Notes: a model not told the origin generated them from the sequence alone. 64,000 bases of DNA from DAIDKA01 sp035487155 (GCA_035487155.1 DATHMK010000034.1:1-64000); one strand, 5' to 3'. Counted from the first letter of the stretch, positions 52,824 through 61,871 are shown. Made by a program: numbers and translations.

Positions 52824-52872
52824 CCCGGCTGCTAGCAGACGGGGTGTGAGTCCCCGCGTGCTAGCAGCCGGG
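52824..52872. promoter_or_regulatory. Large hairpin between the 210-residue gene and the alpA-like gene
   Basis: CCCGGCTGCTAGCA (52824-52837) pairs perfectly with TGCTAGCAGCCGGG (52859-52872) over 14 bases; the loop contains a GGGG...CCCC inner stem. It begins 4 bases after the stop of the 210-residue gene on the minus strand. No clear T-run follows on either strand, so it may be a weak terminator or an operator. The core CTGCTAGCAG is itself palindromic. Confidence 0.55.
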
Positions 52873-52875
52873 GTA

Positions 52876-53508
52876 TCAGTTTTCGATTGCGGACGGGGCG
52901 AGCCAGGTCTCGCGGATGGTCTTTTCGGACACTTCGACGCTGTACTGTTCCTTCACCAGCGGAACGTAGTGGCGCGCAAATTCGGTCTTGTTGTGTTTGA
53001 AGCGCTCCCCGTGATCCTTCCACTGCTGCTGCACCCATGACTTTGCTTCGTTCGCGTCAGCGTGGCGAACATCGGCGCCCTTGCGGGCCACGGTGCTGCG
53101 CGCAGTGCGGCCCGCTTCGTCCAGGTGCAACTCCGTCGCCAAGCCGCCACGCGTCAGCAACGTCAGCGCGTTCACGATATTGGCGCAGACTGGCAGTTGA
53201 TCTAGCAACAAATAGTGCAGCGTCGCCGCAGTGCCGCCTGTGCGCAGCTCATCGAGCCCCGCGCGGACACCAGCGCTGACGATTGAATGCAGTGCGATGA
53301 AGTACGCTGCCGCGTCTATGGGCTGCAACCGCGTGCCCACATCCGGATCATCCATGATCTTCTGCTGCATCGCCTGTATGTCGGCATCGGCGACGTCGGG
53401 AAAGCTCTGACGCAACTGCGCAATCTGGCCGGCGGATTGATCCAACACGCGGCCAGCGGTCACGGAGAACTTTTGGATGTCTTCGCCGGTTAGGGTGATG
53501 GTGCTCAC
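52876..53508 (-). CDS. Element protein, unknown function
   Basis: 210 residues, mostly helical, no membrane segment. Contains FSVTAGRVLDQSAGQIAQLRQSFPDVADADIQAMQQK and a C-terminal VQQQWKDHGERFKHNKTEFARHYVPLVKEQYSVEVSEKTIRETWL, the latter like a DNA-binding or recruiting helix-turn-helix. No assigned domain. GTG overlaps the integrase stop by 4 bases (GTGA), so it is co-translated with the integrase and could serve in excision control. Confidence 0.62.
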   Translation of the reverse strand: MSTITLTGEDIQKFSVTAGRVLDQSAGQIAQLRQSFPDVADADIQAMQQKIMDDPDVGTRLQPIDAAAYFIALHSIVSAGVRAGLDELRTGGTAATLHYLLLDQLPVCANIVNALTLLTRGGLATELHLDEAGRTARSTVARKGADVRHADANEAKSWVQQQWKDHGERFKHNKTEFARHYVPLVKEQYSVEVSEKTIRETWLAPSAIEN

Positions 53509-54728
53509 TTTGCGACCCTCGTTTTTATGGCCACGGTCTTCTTGTCGCTGGCCTTCAACTCATCCAGGTAGTTCGCCCACGCCTGCATCATCTTGCGGCG
53601 CTCTGGTAGCCGCTGGGCCTTGTTATAAGCCGCGCGGACCTTGTTGCGCTCAGCGTGCGCCAGCTGCAGTTCAATCAGGTCCGGGTGATAGTTCCGCTCA
53701 TTCAGCAGCGTGCTGGCCGTGCTGCGGAAGCCGTGGCCGGTCATTTCGTCGCTGCCGTAGCCCAGGCGCCGAAGGGCAGCATTGACCGTGTTGTTGCTCA
53801 TCGGGCGTTCCGCTGACCGGATCGACGGGAACACGTAGCGGCCGCGACCAGTGAGTGGGGCAAGCTCACGCAGGACCGCCACCGCCTGCGTGGACAACGG
53901 CACCAGGTGTTGGTCGCCCATCTTCATGCGCTCACCGGGGATGCGCCAGGTGGGTTCCTTGCCGTCCAGGTTGAATTCGCTCCACTCAGCGGCCCGAAGC
54001 TCACCAGGGCGCACGAAGGTGAGGGGCGCCAGGCGCAGGGCCGCATGCGTCGTGGGCTGGCCGACGTAACCATCAATTGCCCGCAGCAGCGCGCCCACGC
54101 GGCCCGGATCGGTCAGCGACGCGTGGTTGTTCACTTCAGGAGTCTTCAGCGCTCCGCGCAGGGCACTGGTGGGGTCATGCTTGGCCCGCCCCGTGGCGAT
54201 GGCATAGCGGAACACCTGACCGATGCGCTGCTTTGCTCTGTGCGCTGTTTCGTGACGCCCCTTGGCTTCGATCTTGCGCAGGGTCTTCAGCACGTCGGCC
54301 GGCTCAAGGTCAGCGATGGGTCTAGACCCGATGTCCGGGAGCACCAGGCCAAACATCCACTCAGCCTTCGACCGCGTGATGTCAGCCAGCGTCTGCTGGT
54401 TCAGCCATTCGGTGGCCACGGCTTCAAAGGTGTTCGCCTGGTCAGCGCGCTCCGCCTGTTTCTCAGCCGCCGGGTCCTTGCCGTCCACCAGCAACCGCCG
54501 TGCGGCCAGGGCCTTCTCACGCGCACCGGACAGTGTGACTTCGGGATAGGACCCAAGGCTGAGCATGTTCTCGCGCTTGCCGTGGCCGTACCTGAAGCGC
54601 CAATGGCGGCGCCCGGTGGGTGTGACAAGCAGATGCAGCCCACCGCCGTCGCGCAGCTTGTAGGCCTTCGCACGCGGTTGAGCGGCGCGCACCTTCGCGT
54701 CGCTGAGAATGTCGATGATTTTGGCCAT
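53505..54728 (-). CDS. P4-type tyrosine integrase
   Basis: 407 residues. Arm-binding DUF4102 domain (about 1-85, RAAQPRAKAYKLRDGGGLHLLVTPTG), SAM-like core-binding domain (about 98-190), catalytic domain with R240 (RPGELRAAEW), K269, H332-x2-R335 (HGFRSTAST), H358 and nucleophile Y368 (AAYNKAQ). All catalytic residues are present, so it should be active. ATG at 54726-54728 starts MAKIID; the open frame runs upstream to within 56 bases of the tRNA. It recombines the element with the tRNA-Leu 3' end and lies next to the intact tRNA. Confidence 0.92.
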   Translation of the reverse strand: MAKIIDILSDAKVRAAQPRAKAYKLRDGGGLHLLVTPTGRRHWRFRYGHGKRENMLSLGSYPEVTLSGAREKALAARRLLVDGKDPAAEKQAERADQANTFEAVATEWLNQQTLADITRSKAEWMFGLVLPDIGSRPIADLEPADVLKTLRKIEAKGRHETAHRAKQRIGQVFRYAIATGRAKHDPTSALRGALKTPEVNNHASLTDPGRVGALLRAIDGYVGQPTTHAALRLAPLTFVRPGELRAAEWSEFNLDGKEPTWRIPGERMKMGDQHLVPLSTQAVAVLRELAPLTGRGRYVFPSIRSAERPMSNNTVNAALRRLGYGSDEMTGHGFRSTASTLLNERNYHPDLIELQLAHAERNKVRAAYNKAQRLPERRKMMQAWANYLDELKASDKKTVAIKTRVAK

Positions 54729-54758
54729 GCGGGTACCGCCCCGGGAATCGAATTGACG

Positions 54759-54778
54759 ATACCCGCAGTTATACCCGC
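54759..54778 (+). repeat. Right-end two-part repeat TACCCGC-N5-TACCCGC
   Basis: ATACCCGCAGTTATACCCGC, 18 of 20 bases identical to the left-end copy at 42971-42990 and in the same orientation. It lies between the integrase start and the tRNA. Probable arm-type integrase site. Confidence 0.65.
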
Positions 54779-54803
54779 GACCAGGCCGGAAATCCATGGA
54801 ATC

Positions 54804-54888
54804 GGGCGGAGACCGGCGGAAGGGAGTGCCGCTCAACGCCTTGTTTTCCCGATAGATTGCGGAAGGGGGCGGAGAGCGGTGGAGTGCC
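54804..54888 (+). repeat. Imperfect direct repeat next to the right attachment site
   Basis: GGGCGGAGACCGGCGGAAGG followed by GAGTGCC (54804-54830) recurs as GGGCGGAGAGCGGTGGAGTG then CC (54867-54888), the second copy ending 3 bases before the tRNA. Possible extra integrase or excisionase binding sites. Confidence 0.4.
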
Positions 54889-54891
54889 TAA

Positions 54892-54978
54892 TGGTGCCCG
54901 GAGCCGGAATCGAACCGGCACGGAGTTGCCCCCTAGGGATTTTAAGTCCCTTGCGTCTACCAATTTCGCCATCCGGGC
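54892..54978 (-). tRNA. tRNA-Leu(UAA)
   Basis: 87 bases from GCCCGGA (5', at 54978) to TCCGGGC-A-CCA (3', at 54892), with D-arm GGCGAAATTGGTAGACGC, anticodon stem-loop GGGACTTAAAATCCC (anticodon TAA), a long variable arm and T-arm GGTTCGATTCC. The CCA is encoded. The element on its left has restored an intact gene at integration and uses its last 17 bases as attachment core. Confidence 0.95.
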
Positions 54979-55000
54979 AGCGCGGTGCCGACAGCCGACG

Positions 55001-55028
55001 ATTCTACCCCGGGGATGGCGATAAGCTA
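55001..55028 (-). promoter_or_regulatory. Candidate promoter of tRNA-Leu
   Basis: On the minus strand TAGCTT (55023-55028) and TAGAAT (55001-55006) are 16 bases apart, giving a start about 15 bases before the tRNA. The same 72-base gap also holds the ccmA upstream region on the other strand. Confidence 0.4.
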
Positions 55029-55050
55029 CTGACTTTGCGAGACTGCGACC

Positions 55051-55676
<626 letters not shown>

Positions 55677-55677
<1 letters not shown>

Positions 55678-56375
55678 TGTCACCCCCCCCAGCCACACTC
55701 ACCGCGCCGCTGATGGCCGCGCGTCTGGTCATCACGCGTGACCTGATGCTGGCTTTTCGCCGCCCCGAGCAGCTGCTGCAGCCGCTGGCGTTTTTCGTGC
55801 TGGTGACGATGCTGTTTCCGCTATCGGTCTCTCCGGAACGCACGACCCTGCGGGTCATTGCCCCGGGCGTGTTGTGGGTTGCCGCGTTGCTGGCCGCGCT
55901 GCTGGCGCTGGATTTTCTGTTCCGCGATGACGCCCAGGACGGCACTTTGGAACAATATGCCCTGTCCGGACAGTCCCTGACCTGGCTGCTGCTGGGCAAG
56001 ACGGCCGCCCACTGGGTATTGACCGGGGTGCCCCTGTCCGTGATGGCGCCCCTGATGGGCTACACCCTGGGCGTGCCAGCGTCGGCCAGCGTGGGTATCA
56101 TGCTGACCGTGGCGCTGGGGAGCCTGGCCCTGAGCTTCATCGGGTCCATCGGGGCGGCCTTGACCCTGGGCGCGCGGCGCGGCGGGGTGCTGCTTGCCAT
56201 ATTGATCCTGCCCCTTGCGGCCCCGATTCTGATTTTTGGGAGCAGAGCCACAGAACTGGCAATCCGCGGGGAGGCCTACCTGGCCCCGATGGAACTGCTG
56301 GGGGCGATCGTGGTCCTGTCTTTCACTCTGGCCCCTCTGGCCGCGGCGGCCGCCGTACGCATCAGCCTGGAGTAG
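55677..56375 (+). CDS. ccmB: Haem exporter membrane protein CcmB
   Basis: 232 residues, six membrane helices; LMAARLVITRDLMLAFRRPEQLLQPLAFFVLVTMLFPLS is the conserved first helix region, and FRDDAQDGTLEQYALSGQ follows. It is the permease partner of CcmA. I chose ATG 55677 (TGATG overlap with ccmA); a GTG one codon earlier is possible. A short 7-base gap leads to ccmC. Confidence 0.93.
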
Positions 56376-56382
56376 ACGTAAC

Positions 56383-57117
56383 GTGACTTGGACATGGTTT
56401 CATCGGCTGGGATCCCCGCCGTACGTATACCGGCTGGCGGGCCGCCTGACGCCCTGGTTTGGCTGGAGCGCCGGCGTGCTGATCCTGGCGGGTCTGGTTG
56501 GCGGGCTGGTGCTGGCGCCGCCGGACTACCAGCAGGGCGATGGTTTTCGGATCATCTACGTGCATGCGCCGACCGCGTGGCTGTCGCTGATGATCTACAC
56601 CTGGATGGGGGTGGCCGCGGCCGTGGGACTGATCTGGCGCATCAAGGTGTCGCATGCCGTGGCCGCCGCCTGCGCGCCGGTGGGCGCCTCCTTCACCGCC
56701 GTCGCGCTGGCGACGGGGTCGCTGTTCGGCAAGCCCATGTGGGGCACCTGGTGGGTATGGACCCCGCGCCTGACTTCGGAGCTGCTGCTGTTGTTCCTGT
56801 ACATGGGCTACATGGGCCTCAGGGCCTCATTTGATGACACCCAGCGAGCAGACCGTGCCAGCGCCGTGCTGGCGGTCGTGGGAATCGTTAATGTACCCAT
56901 CGTGCATTACTCAGTAGTGTGGTGGAACGACTTGCACCAGGCCTCCTCATTGAGCCTCGCGGGCAAGGACACCATTGCCACCTCGATGCTGGTGCCGCTG
57001 CTGGTGAGCCTGTTGGGCTTCACTTTGTACTTCGGCGCCATCGTGCTGGTGCGCCTGCGCGGGGAGATACTGCGCCGCGAGCGCGCCACCGACTGGATCC
57101 GCGAGGCGCTGGCATGA
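56383..57117 (+). CDS. ccmC: Haem-handling protein CcmC (altered WWD motif)
   Basis: 244 residues, six membrane helices. Haem-binding His61 lies in IIYVHAPTAW, and a second His in VHYSVVWWNDLHQ. The periplasmic WWD motif reads WGTWWVWTPRLTSEL (120-134): the usual WVWDARL has become WVWTPRL, with D and A replaced by T127 and P128. CcmC loads haem onto CcmE, so the change is noteworthy. GTG start at 56383 with the expected N-terminus. Stop overlaps ccmD by 4 bases. Confidence 0.93.
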   Translation: MTWTWFHRLGSPPYVYRLAGRLTPWFGWSAGVLILAGLVGGLVLAPPDYQQGDGFRIIYVHAPTAWLSLMIYTWMGVAAAVGLIWRIKVSHAVAAACAPVGASFTAVALATGSLFGKPMWGTWWVWTPRLTSELLLLFLYMGYMGLRASFDDTQRADRASAVLAVVGIVNVPIVHYSVVWWNDLHQASSLSLAGKDTIATSMLVPLLVSLLGFTLYFGAIVLVRLRGEILRRERATDWIREALA

Positions 57118-57299
57118 TGATCCAGTTCCATTCGCTGGCGCAGTTTCTCGCGATGGGAAAATACGGCGCCTACGTCTGGCCCTCCTATGGCCTGACGCTG
57201 CTGGTGGTGGGGCTGAACATCACCTGGGCACGGGGCCTGCTGCGGCAGGCGCAGCTCGAAGCGCGCCGCCGGTTGGCGATGCAGGCGCAGCGCGCATGA
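57114..57299 (+). CDS. ccmD: Small haem exporter subunit CcmD
   Basis: 61 residues: one membrane helix (KYGAYVWPSYGLTLLVVGLNI) preceded by the FLAMGKYGAYVWPSYG motif typical of CcmD, then a basic, helical cytoplasmic tail (LEARRRLAMQAQRA). It stabilises CcmC-CcmE-CcmAB contacts. ATG overlaps the ccmC stop (ATGA), and the stop overlaps ccmE. Confidence 0.92.
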   Translation: MMIQFHSLAQFLAMGKYGAYVWPSYGLTLLVVGLNITWARGLLRQAQLEARRRLAMQAQRA

Positions 57300-57730
57300 C
57301 GCCGCAGCGGCGCAAGCGCTTGTATCTGGTGCTGGGCATCGTGGTGGGCGTGGGCATCGCCGCCGCACTGGCGCTGTCGGCCTTTCGCCAGAATGTCACC
57401 TTCTACTTCATTCCCTCCCAGGTGGCGCAGGGCGAAGTGCATGGGGATGAGTCGTTTCGTCTGGGCGGCATGGTCAACAAGGGCAGCGTGCAGCGCGTGC
57501 CCGGCAGCCTTCAGGTCAGTTTCGTGCTCACCGATTTCAAACATGACGTGCCCGTGAGCTACACCGGGGTGCTGCCGGATCTGTTTCGCGAGGGCCAGGG
57601 CGTGATCGCCCATGGCCACCTGGACGGCCATGGGGTGTTCGTCGCCGATGAAGTGCTGGCCAAGCATGATGAGAAGTACATGCCACCGAAGATTGCGGGG
57701 ACGGCGCCGGTGGCGCAGGGAGGAGGCTGA
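57296..57730 (+). CDS. ccmE: Haem chaperone CcmE
   Basis: 144 residues. N-terminal anchor helix (about 8-28), then the OB-fold haem chaperone with FRLGGMVNKGSVQR and the covalent haem site LAKHDEKYMPP (His124). It takes haem from CcmC and gives it to CcmF/H. ATG at 57296 (ATGA overlap with ccmD). Confidence 0.95.
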   Translation: MTPQRRKRLYLVLGIVVGVGIAAALALSAFRQNVTFYFIPSQVAQGEVHGDESFRLGGMVNKGSVQRVPGSLQVSFVLTDFKHDVPVSYTGVLPDLFREGQGVIAHGHLDGHGVFVADEVLAKHDEKYMPPKIAGTAPVAQGGG

Positions 57731-59688
57731 TGCTGCCTGAATTGGGTCACTTCGCATTGGTGCTGGCGCTGCTGCTGGCCGGGCTGCAGGGCTTCTTCGG
57801 CATCCTGGGTCCGGCGCTGGGTCGGGATCGCTGGGTGGCCGCAACCACCTCGGCCGTGGCCGGCCAGTTCGTGATGGTGGCGACGGCGGTGGGCATCCTG
57901 GTGTACTCCTTCGTCAACTTCGATTTCTCGGTGCTCTATGTCGCCGAGAATTCCAATTCCGCGCTGCCGCTGATGTATCGCATCGCCGCGCTGTGGGGCG
58001 CGCACGAGGGCTCGCTGCTGCTGTGGATTTTCCTGCTCAGCGTCTGGACGCTGGCGGTGGCGATCCTCACGCGCAATCTGCCCGAGCGCTTTGCGGCGCG
58101 GGTGCTCGGGGTGCTGGGGGTACTGAGCTTCGGATTTTTGCTGTTCACGCTTGCGACCTCGGACCCGTTCCAGCGCCTGCTGCCCGCGGCCGCCGACGGG
58201 CGCGACCTGAACCCGCTGCTGCAGGATCCGGGTCTGGCGGTGCATCCGCCGGTGCTCTACACCGGCTATGTGGGTTTGGCCGTGGCCTTCTCCTTCGCCT
58301 GTGCGGCCATGCTCGAGGGGCGCATGGATCCGTCCTGGGCGCGCTGGACGCGGCCCTGGACCACCGCGGCGTGGGCCTTTCTCACCTGTGGCATCACTTT
58401 GGGCAGCTGGTGGTCGTACTACACACTGGGCTGGGGTGGCTACTGGGAATGGGATCCGGTCGAGAACGCCTCCTTCATGCCCTGGCTGGTGGCCACGGCC
58501 CTGATTCATTCCCTGGCGGTCACCGAGAAACGCGGCCTGTTCAAGAGCTGGACGCTGCTGCTGGCCATCCTGGCTTTTTCATTGAGTCTGCTGGGAACCT
58601 TCCTGGTGCGCTCCGGCGTGCTGGTCTCGGTGCATTCCTTTGCCGCGGATCCATCGCGCGGGCGATTCATCCTGGCGTTTCTCGGCATCGTCATCGGCGG
58701 GGCGCTGACGCTGTACGCCTGGCGTGCGCCGCTGCTGAAATCGAACGCGGGTTTTGACCTGCTGTCGCGCGAGAGCTTCCTGCTGTTCAACAACATCCTG
58801 CTGGTGGTCGCTGCGGCGACGGTACTGGGCGGCACGCTGGCGCCGCTGATCGCGGATACGCTGGGCCAGACTGCGCTTTCGGTGGGACCGCCATACTTCC
58901 GGCCGACCTTCCTGCTGGCCGTGGTGCCGCTGCTGCTGCTGCTGTCGGTGGGCATCCATGCCAACTGGAAGCGCGGACGCCTCGAGGCCTCCGCCCGCGT
59001 CTTGCTGGTGGCGTTCGCGGTGGCCGTGATCTTCGGCGCCGCCATCGTGTTTGGTGCCTTTGGCGGCAAGCATGCGCTGGCCATCACCGGCTTTGCACTC
59101 GGCGGCTGGATCATTCTCTCCTCGCTGATCGATCCTTTGGATCGGCTGCGACGCCATCTGAGCCTGTCGCGGGCCGTGATCGGCATGACGCTGGCGCACA
59201 TGGGTCTTGCGGTGGCGGTCATCGCCCTGACCGGCGTGGAGTCCTATACCAGCGAGCAGGACATCGCGCTGGCGAGCGGCGCCAGTGCCAACCTCGGCGG
59301 CTACGATTTCAAGCTCATCGGGACCCAGCCCATCGAGGGTCCGAACTACAGCGCCATCCGCGCCACCGTGAGCGTCAGTCGCAACGGGCAGCCGATTACC
59401 ACGCTGTACCCGGAGAGCCGTAATTTCTGGGTCCAGCAGCAGAATCGCAAGGTCGCCGGCATCTACAATCTGCACGGCACGGATCTATTCATTGCCCTGG
59501 GGGATGACCTGGGCGCGGGGCGCTGGAGCTTCCGCGCGCAGATCCGGCCGCTGATCACGCTGCTGTGGCTGGGGCCGCTGTTCATGGCCCTCGGCGGTGC
59601 CCTGGCGCTGTCCGACAGTCGCTATCGGCTGGCGCGCGCCGCCGCTCGCGAAGCGCTTGCCGGTGCTGCCCATGGAGAAGCGCATTGA
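57730..59688 (+). CDS. ccmF: Cytochrome c haem lyase subunit CcmF
   Basis: 652 residues, about 14-15 membrane helices. The WWD motif is intact: WGGYWEWDPVENASFMPWL, with haem-binding histidines in VHPPVLYTGYVG, IHSLAVTEKR and the C-terminal KVAGIYNLHGTD region. It attaches haem to apocytochromes with CcmH/CcmI. ATG overlaps the ccmE TGA by one base, and the stop overlaps ccmG. Confidence 0.95.
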   Translation: MLPELGHFALVLALLLAGLQGFFGILGPALGRDRWVAATTSAVAGQFVMVATAVGILVYSFVNFDFSVLYVAENSNSALPLMYRIAALWGAHEGSLLLWIFLLSVWTLAVAILTRNLPERFAARVLGVLGVLSFGFLLFTLATSDPFQRLLPAAADGRDLNPLLQDPGLAVHPPVLYTGYVGLAVAFSFACAAMLEGRMDPSWARWTRPWTTAAWAFLTCGITLGSWWSYYTLGWGGYWEWDPVENASFMPWLVATALIHSLAVTEKRGLFKSWTLLLAILAFSLSLLGTFLVRSGVLVSVHSFAADPSRGRFILAFLGIVIGGALTLYAWRAPLLKSNAGFDLLSRESFLLFNNILLVVAAATVLGGTLAPLIADTLGQTALSVGPPYFRPTFLLAVVPLLLLLSVGIHANWKRGRLEASARVLLVAFAVAVIFGAAIVFGAFGGKHALAITGFALGGWIILSSLIDPLDRLRRHLSLSRAVIGMTLAHMGLAVAVIALTGVESYTSEQDIALASGASANLGGYDFKLIGTQPIEGPNYSAIRATVSVSRNGQPITTLYPESRNFWVQQQNRKVAGIYNLHGTDLFIALGDDLGAGRWSFRAQIRPLITLLWLGPLFMALGGALALSDSRYRLARAAAREALAGAAHGEAH

Positions 59689-60257
59689 GTCCACGCTTCC
59701 TGGTGCCGCTGGGCGTGTTCATTGCGTTGGTGGTGGTGCTGGCCGTAGGCATCAACCATTCGCATGAGGTGGGCGTGCTCCAGTCGCCGCTGGTGGGTCA
59801 TCAGATTCCGGATTGGGAATTGCCGGTGCTCACGGACCCGGCCAAGACCTTCGGGTCACGCGAACTGAAGGGCCAGTGGTACGTGCTTAACTATTGGGGC
59901 GCGTGGTGTTATTCGTGCCGGGTTGAACACTCCACACTGCTGCAGGCGCAGCGGCAGGCCCGGGTCCAGCTCATCGGGGTCGACTGGGTCGCCGACAATC
60001 CGGATGAGAACGCGGCGGCGCTGGAATGGCTGGCGCGGCTCGGCAACCCGTACCGCCAGGTGGTGACCGATCGGGACGGGCGTACCGCCATCGATCTTGG
60101 CGTCGCGCAGGCACCCGAGTCCTTCCTGGTCAATCCCCAGGGGGTGATTGTCTACAAGGAACCGGGAATCATCACCCCGGAGATCTGGCGACGTGAGTTC
60201 CTGTCGCGCCTGCCGCCGCAGGCCACTGCGCCGGCCGCCAGTCCCGGTGCCTCATGA
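59685..60257 (+). CDS. ccmG: Thiol:disulfide interchange protein CcmG/DsbE
   Basis: 190 residues. N-terminal anchor (5-23), thioredoxin fold with WCYSC (C75-C78) in NYWGAWCYSCRVEHSTLL, the WGAWC pattern of CcmG; GVAQAPESFLVNPQGVIVYKEPG has the cis-Pro loop. It keeps apocytochrome thiols reduced. The TTG at 59685 overlaps the ccmF stop by 4 bases with GGAG upstream. Confidence 0.92.
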   Translation: MSPRFLVPLGVFIALVVVLAVGINHSHEVGVLQSPLVGHQIPDWELPVLTDPAKTFGSRELKGQWYVLNYWGAWCYSCRVEHSTLLQAQRQARVQLIGVDWVADNPDENAAALEWLARLGNPYRQVVTDRDGRTAIDLGVAQAPESFLVNPQGVIVYKEPGIITPEIWRREFLSRLPPQATAPAASPGAS

Positions 60258-60694
60258 GGTTCAGGATCGTTGCGCCCCTGGCCGCTGCGCTGCTGCTGTG
60301 CGCGCCGCTGCATCCGGCCTGGGCCGTGGACCCGGCCCGGATGGCGGACCCGGCGCTGCAGGCGCGCTATGAGGTGCTGATCCACGAATTGCGCTGCGTG
60401 CAGTGCGAGAACAATTCCCTGGCCGATTCCGACGCGGATATTGCCGCCGACGTGCGCCGTCAGATCCGCACCATGCTCATCGGCGGCAAGTCGGACGCTG
60501 AGATCAAGGGCTACCTGGTGTCCCGATACAGCGAATTCATACTGTTCCGCCCCGAGTATTCGTGGCGCAATGCCTGGTTGTGGGCACTGCCGGTGGTGCT
60601 GCTGCTGATCGGCTTCTGCATCGCGGTGCGCGTCATCCGGCAGCGCGCCACGCTGGTCGATGATGACGACGATGGGGATGTTTCCCGGTCATGA
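60254..60694 (+). CDS. ccmH: Cytochrome c maturation protein CcmH
   Basis: 146 residues. Signal peptide, then a three-helix domain with the redox motif LRCVQCENNSLADSDA (C48-C51) and a C-terminal membrane helix. It reduces apocytochrome disulfides in the haem lyase. The tail is acidic (DDDDDGD). ATG overlaps ccmG by 4 bases, and ccmI follows with another 4-base overlap. Confidence 0.93.
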   Translation: MRFRIVAPLAAALLLCAPLHPAWAVDPARMADPALQARYEVLIHELRCVQCENNSLADSDADIAADVRRQIRTMLIGGKSDAEIKGYLVSRYSEFILFRPEYSWRNAWLWALPVVLLLIGFCIAVRVIRQRATLVDDDDDGDVSRS

Positions 60695-61737
60695 CTACCT
60701 TCATTCTCATTGCGGCCGCGATGGTGCTCGCGGTATCGGCGCTGATCGCGCGCCCGCTGCTGTCGCCGCGACGCCTGGCACCGCGCGCCCCCTGGGCGGC
60801 GCTGGCGGTGCTGCTGGTGCTGCTGGCCGGTGCGGGCGGCCTGTACGCCAAGTTCAGCAATTGGAACTGGTCGCAGGCGCAGAGTCAGGCCGCTGAGGCC
60901 TCGCCCGAATCGATGGTATCGACGCTGGCGCGCCGGCTCGCCAGAGATCCCAACGATCTGAACGGCTGGCTGCTGCTCGGTCGCTCCTACAGCGTACTCG
61001 CGGAGCGCGGCCCGGAAATGCGGCCGCTGGCCGTTCGCGCCTACGAGCACGCCAATCAGCTGGCGAAGGGCGAGAATGTCGAGGCCCTGCAGGGTCTGGC
61101 AGAAGCGCTGGTGGCCGAGGATGACAGTCAGCTGGGCGGACGGGCCGGTGAGCTGATCGAGAAGGCGCTGACGCTGGCGCCGCAATCCCCCAAGCTGTTG
61201 TTCTACGGCGCTGCCGCAGCCATACAGCGCCGCCAGCTGCCACTGGCGCGCCAGCGCTTCGTCAGCCTGCTGGCGGAAAATCCCCCCGAGAATGTGCGCA
61301 ATATCATCCAGCAGCAGGTCAACGCCATCGACCAGGCGCTGGGCACGGCAGCCCCTGCCGTCGACCAACCGCCCCCGACAGGGGCTGCCCCAGCGCCCGC
61401 CCGGGTGCTGATTACCATAACGCTCGCGCCCAAGGTCAAGCCGGAAGGCAGGACCGACGCACCGCTGTTCGTGTTCGTGCGCGATCCTCGGGGCGGTGGC
61501 CCGCCCCTGGCCGTGAAACGCCTGGCGGCACACTTTCCGCAAACAGTTGAATTGTCATCAGCCGATGCCATGCTGGCCGGGCATGGCATGCAGGTGGGTC
61601 AGGATGTGGAAATCGTCGCCCGTATCTCCAGCTCCGGCGGCCCCCTGGCCAGGAGCGGGGACCCCTTCGGTTCGGTGGCCTACCATGTGGGGGCCACGGG
61701 GTCAGTGAACGTTGCCATCGACCGGGTGACGCCCTGA
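60691..61737 (+). CDS. ccmI: Apocytochrome chaperone CcmI
   Basis: 348 residues. Two N-terminal membrane helices (about 3-20 and 33-53), a TPR-like middle (about 75-205; NDLNGWLLLGRSYSVL, EALQGLAEALVAED, SPKLLFYGAAA) and a C-terminal beta domain (PLFVFVRDPRGGGPPLAVKR) matching the CcmI/CycH C-terminal region. It delivers apocytochrome c to CcmFH. ATG overlaps ccmH by 4 bases. It ends the operon. Confidence 0.9.
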   Translation: MTTFILIAAAMVLAVSALIARPLLSPRRLAPRAPWAALAVLLVLLAGAGGLYAKFSNWNWSQAQSQAAEASPESMVSTLARRLARDPNDLNGWLLLGRSYSVLAERGPEMRPLAVRAYEHANQLAKGENVEALQGLAEALVAEDDSQLGGRAGELIEKALTLAPQSPKLLFYGAAAAIQRRQLPLARQRFVSLLAENPPENVRNIIQQQVNAIDQALGTAAPAVDQPPPTGAAPAPARVLITITLAPKVKPEGRTDAPLFVFVRDPRGGGPPLAVKRLAAHFPQTVELSSADAMLAGHGMQVGQDVEIVARISSSGGPLARSGDPFGSVAYHVGATGSVNVAIDRVTP

Positions 61738-61871
61738 GGCGCAATATATCCGCTGCGCTGCCGGTCCAGTTCTTGTAGGACAGGTTACAGATTGTCGGGA
61801 GAGTCGAGATTTTCTGGCAGCGCGGCATGCGTCTTGCTTCAGTCTTGGCTTAGGACTACAGGAGATCCGAT

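Larger units (their letters stand above)
42892..54908. mobile_element. 12-kb integrated element (prophage remnant or satellite) at tRNA-Leu(UAA)
   Basis: The element is bounded on the left by TGGTGCCCGGAGCCGGA (42892-42908) and on the right by the same 17 bases in the tRNA gene (54892-54908), exactly 12,000 bases apart. Next to the tRNA is a P4-type integrase, followed by an AlpA-type regulator, a VapE primase/helicase, terS and terL, DUF2213 and tape-measure-like genes, all on the minus strand; two genes at 45.95-46.83 kb are on the plus strand. No portal, capsid, tail-fibre or lysis gene is recognisable. This could be a decayed prophage or a phage satellite that keeps packaging genes. Confidence 0.85.
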
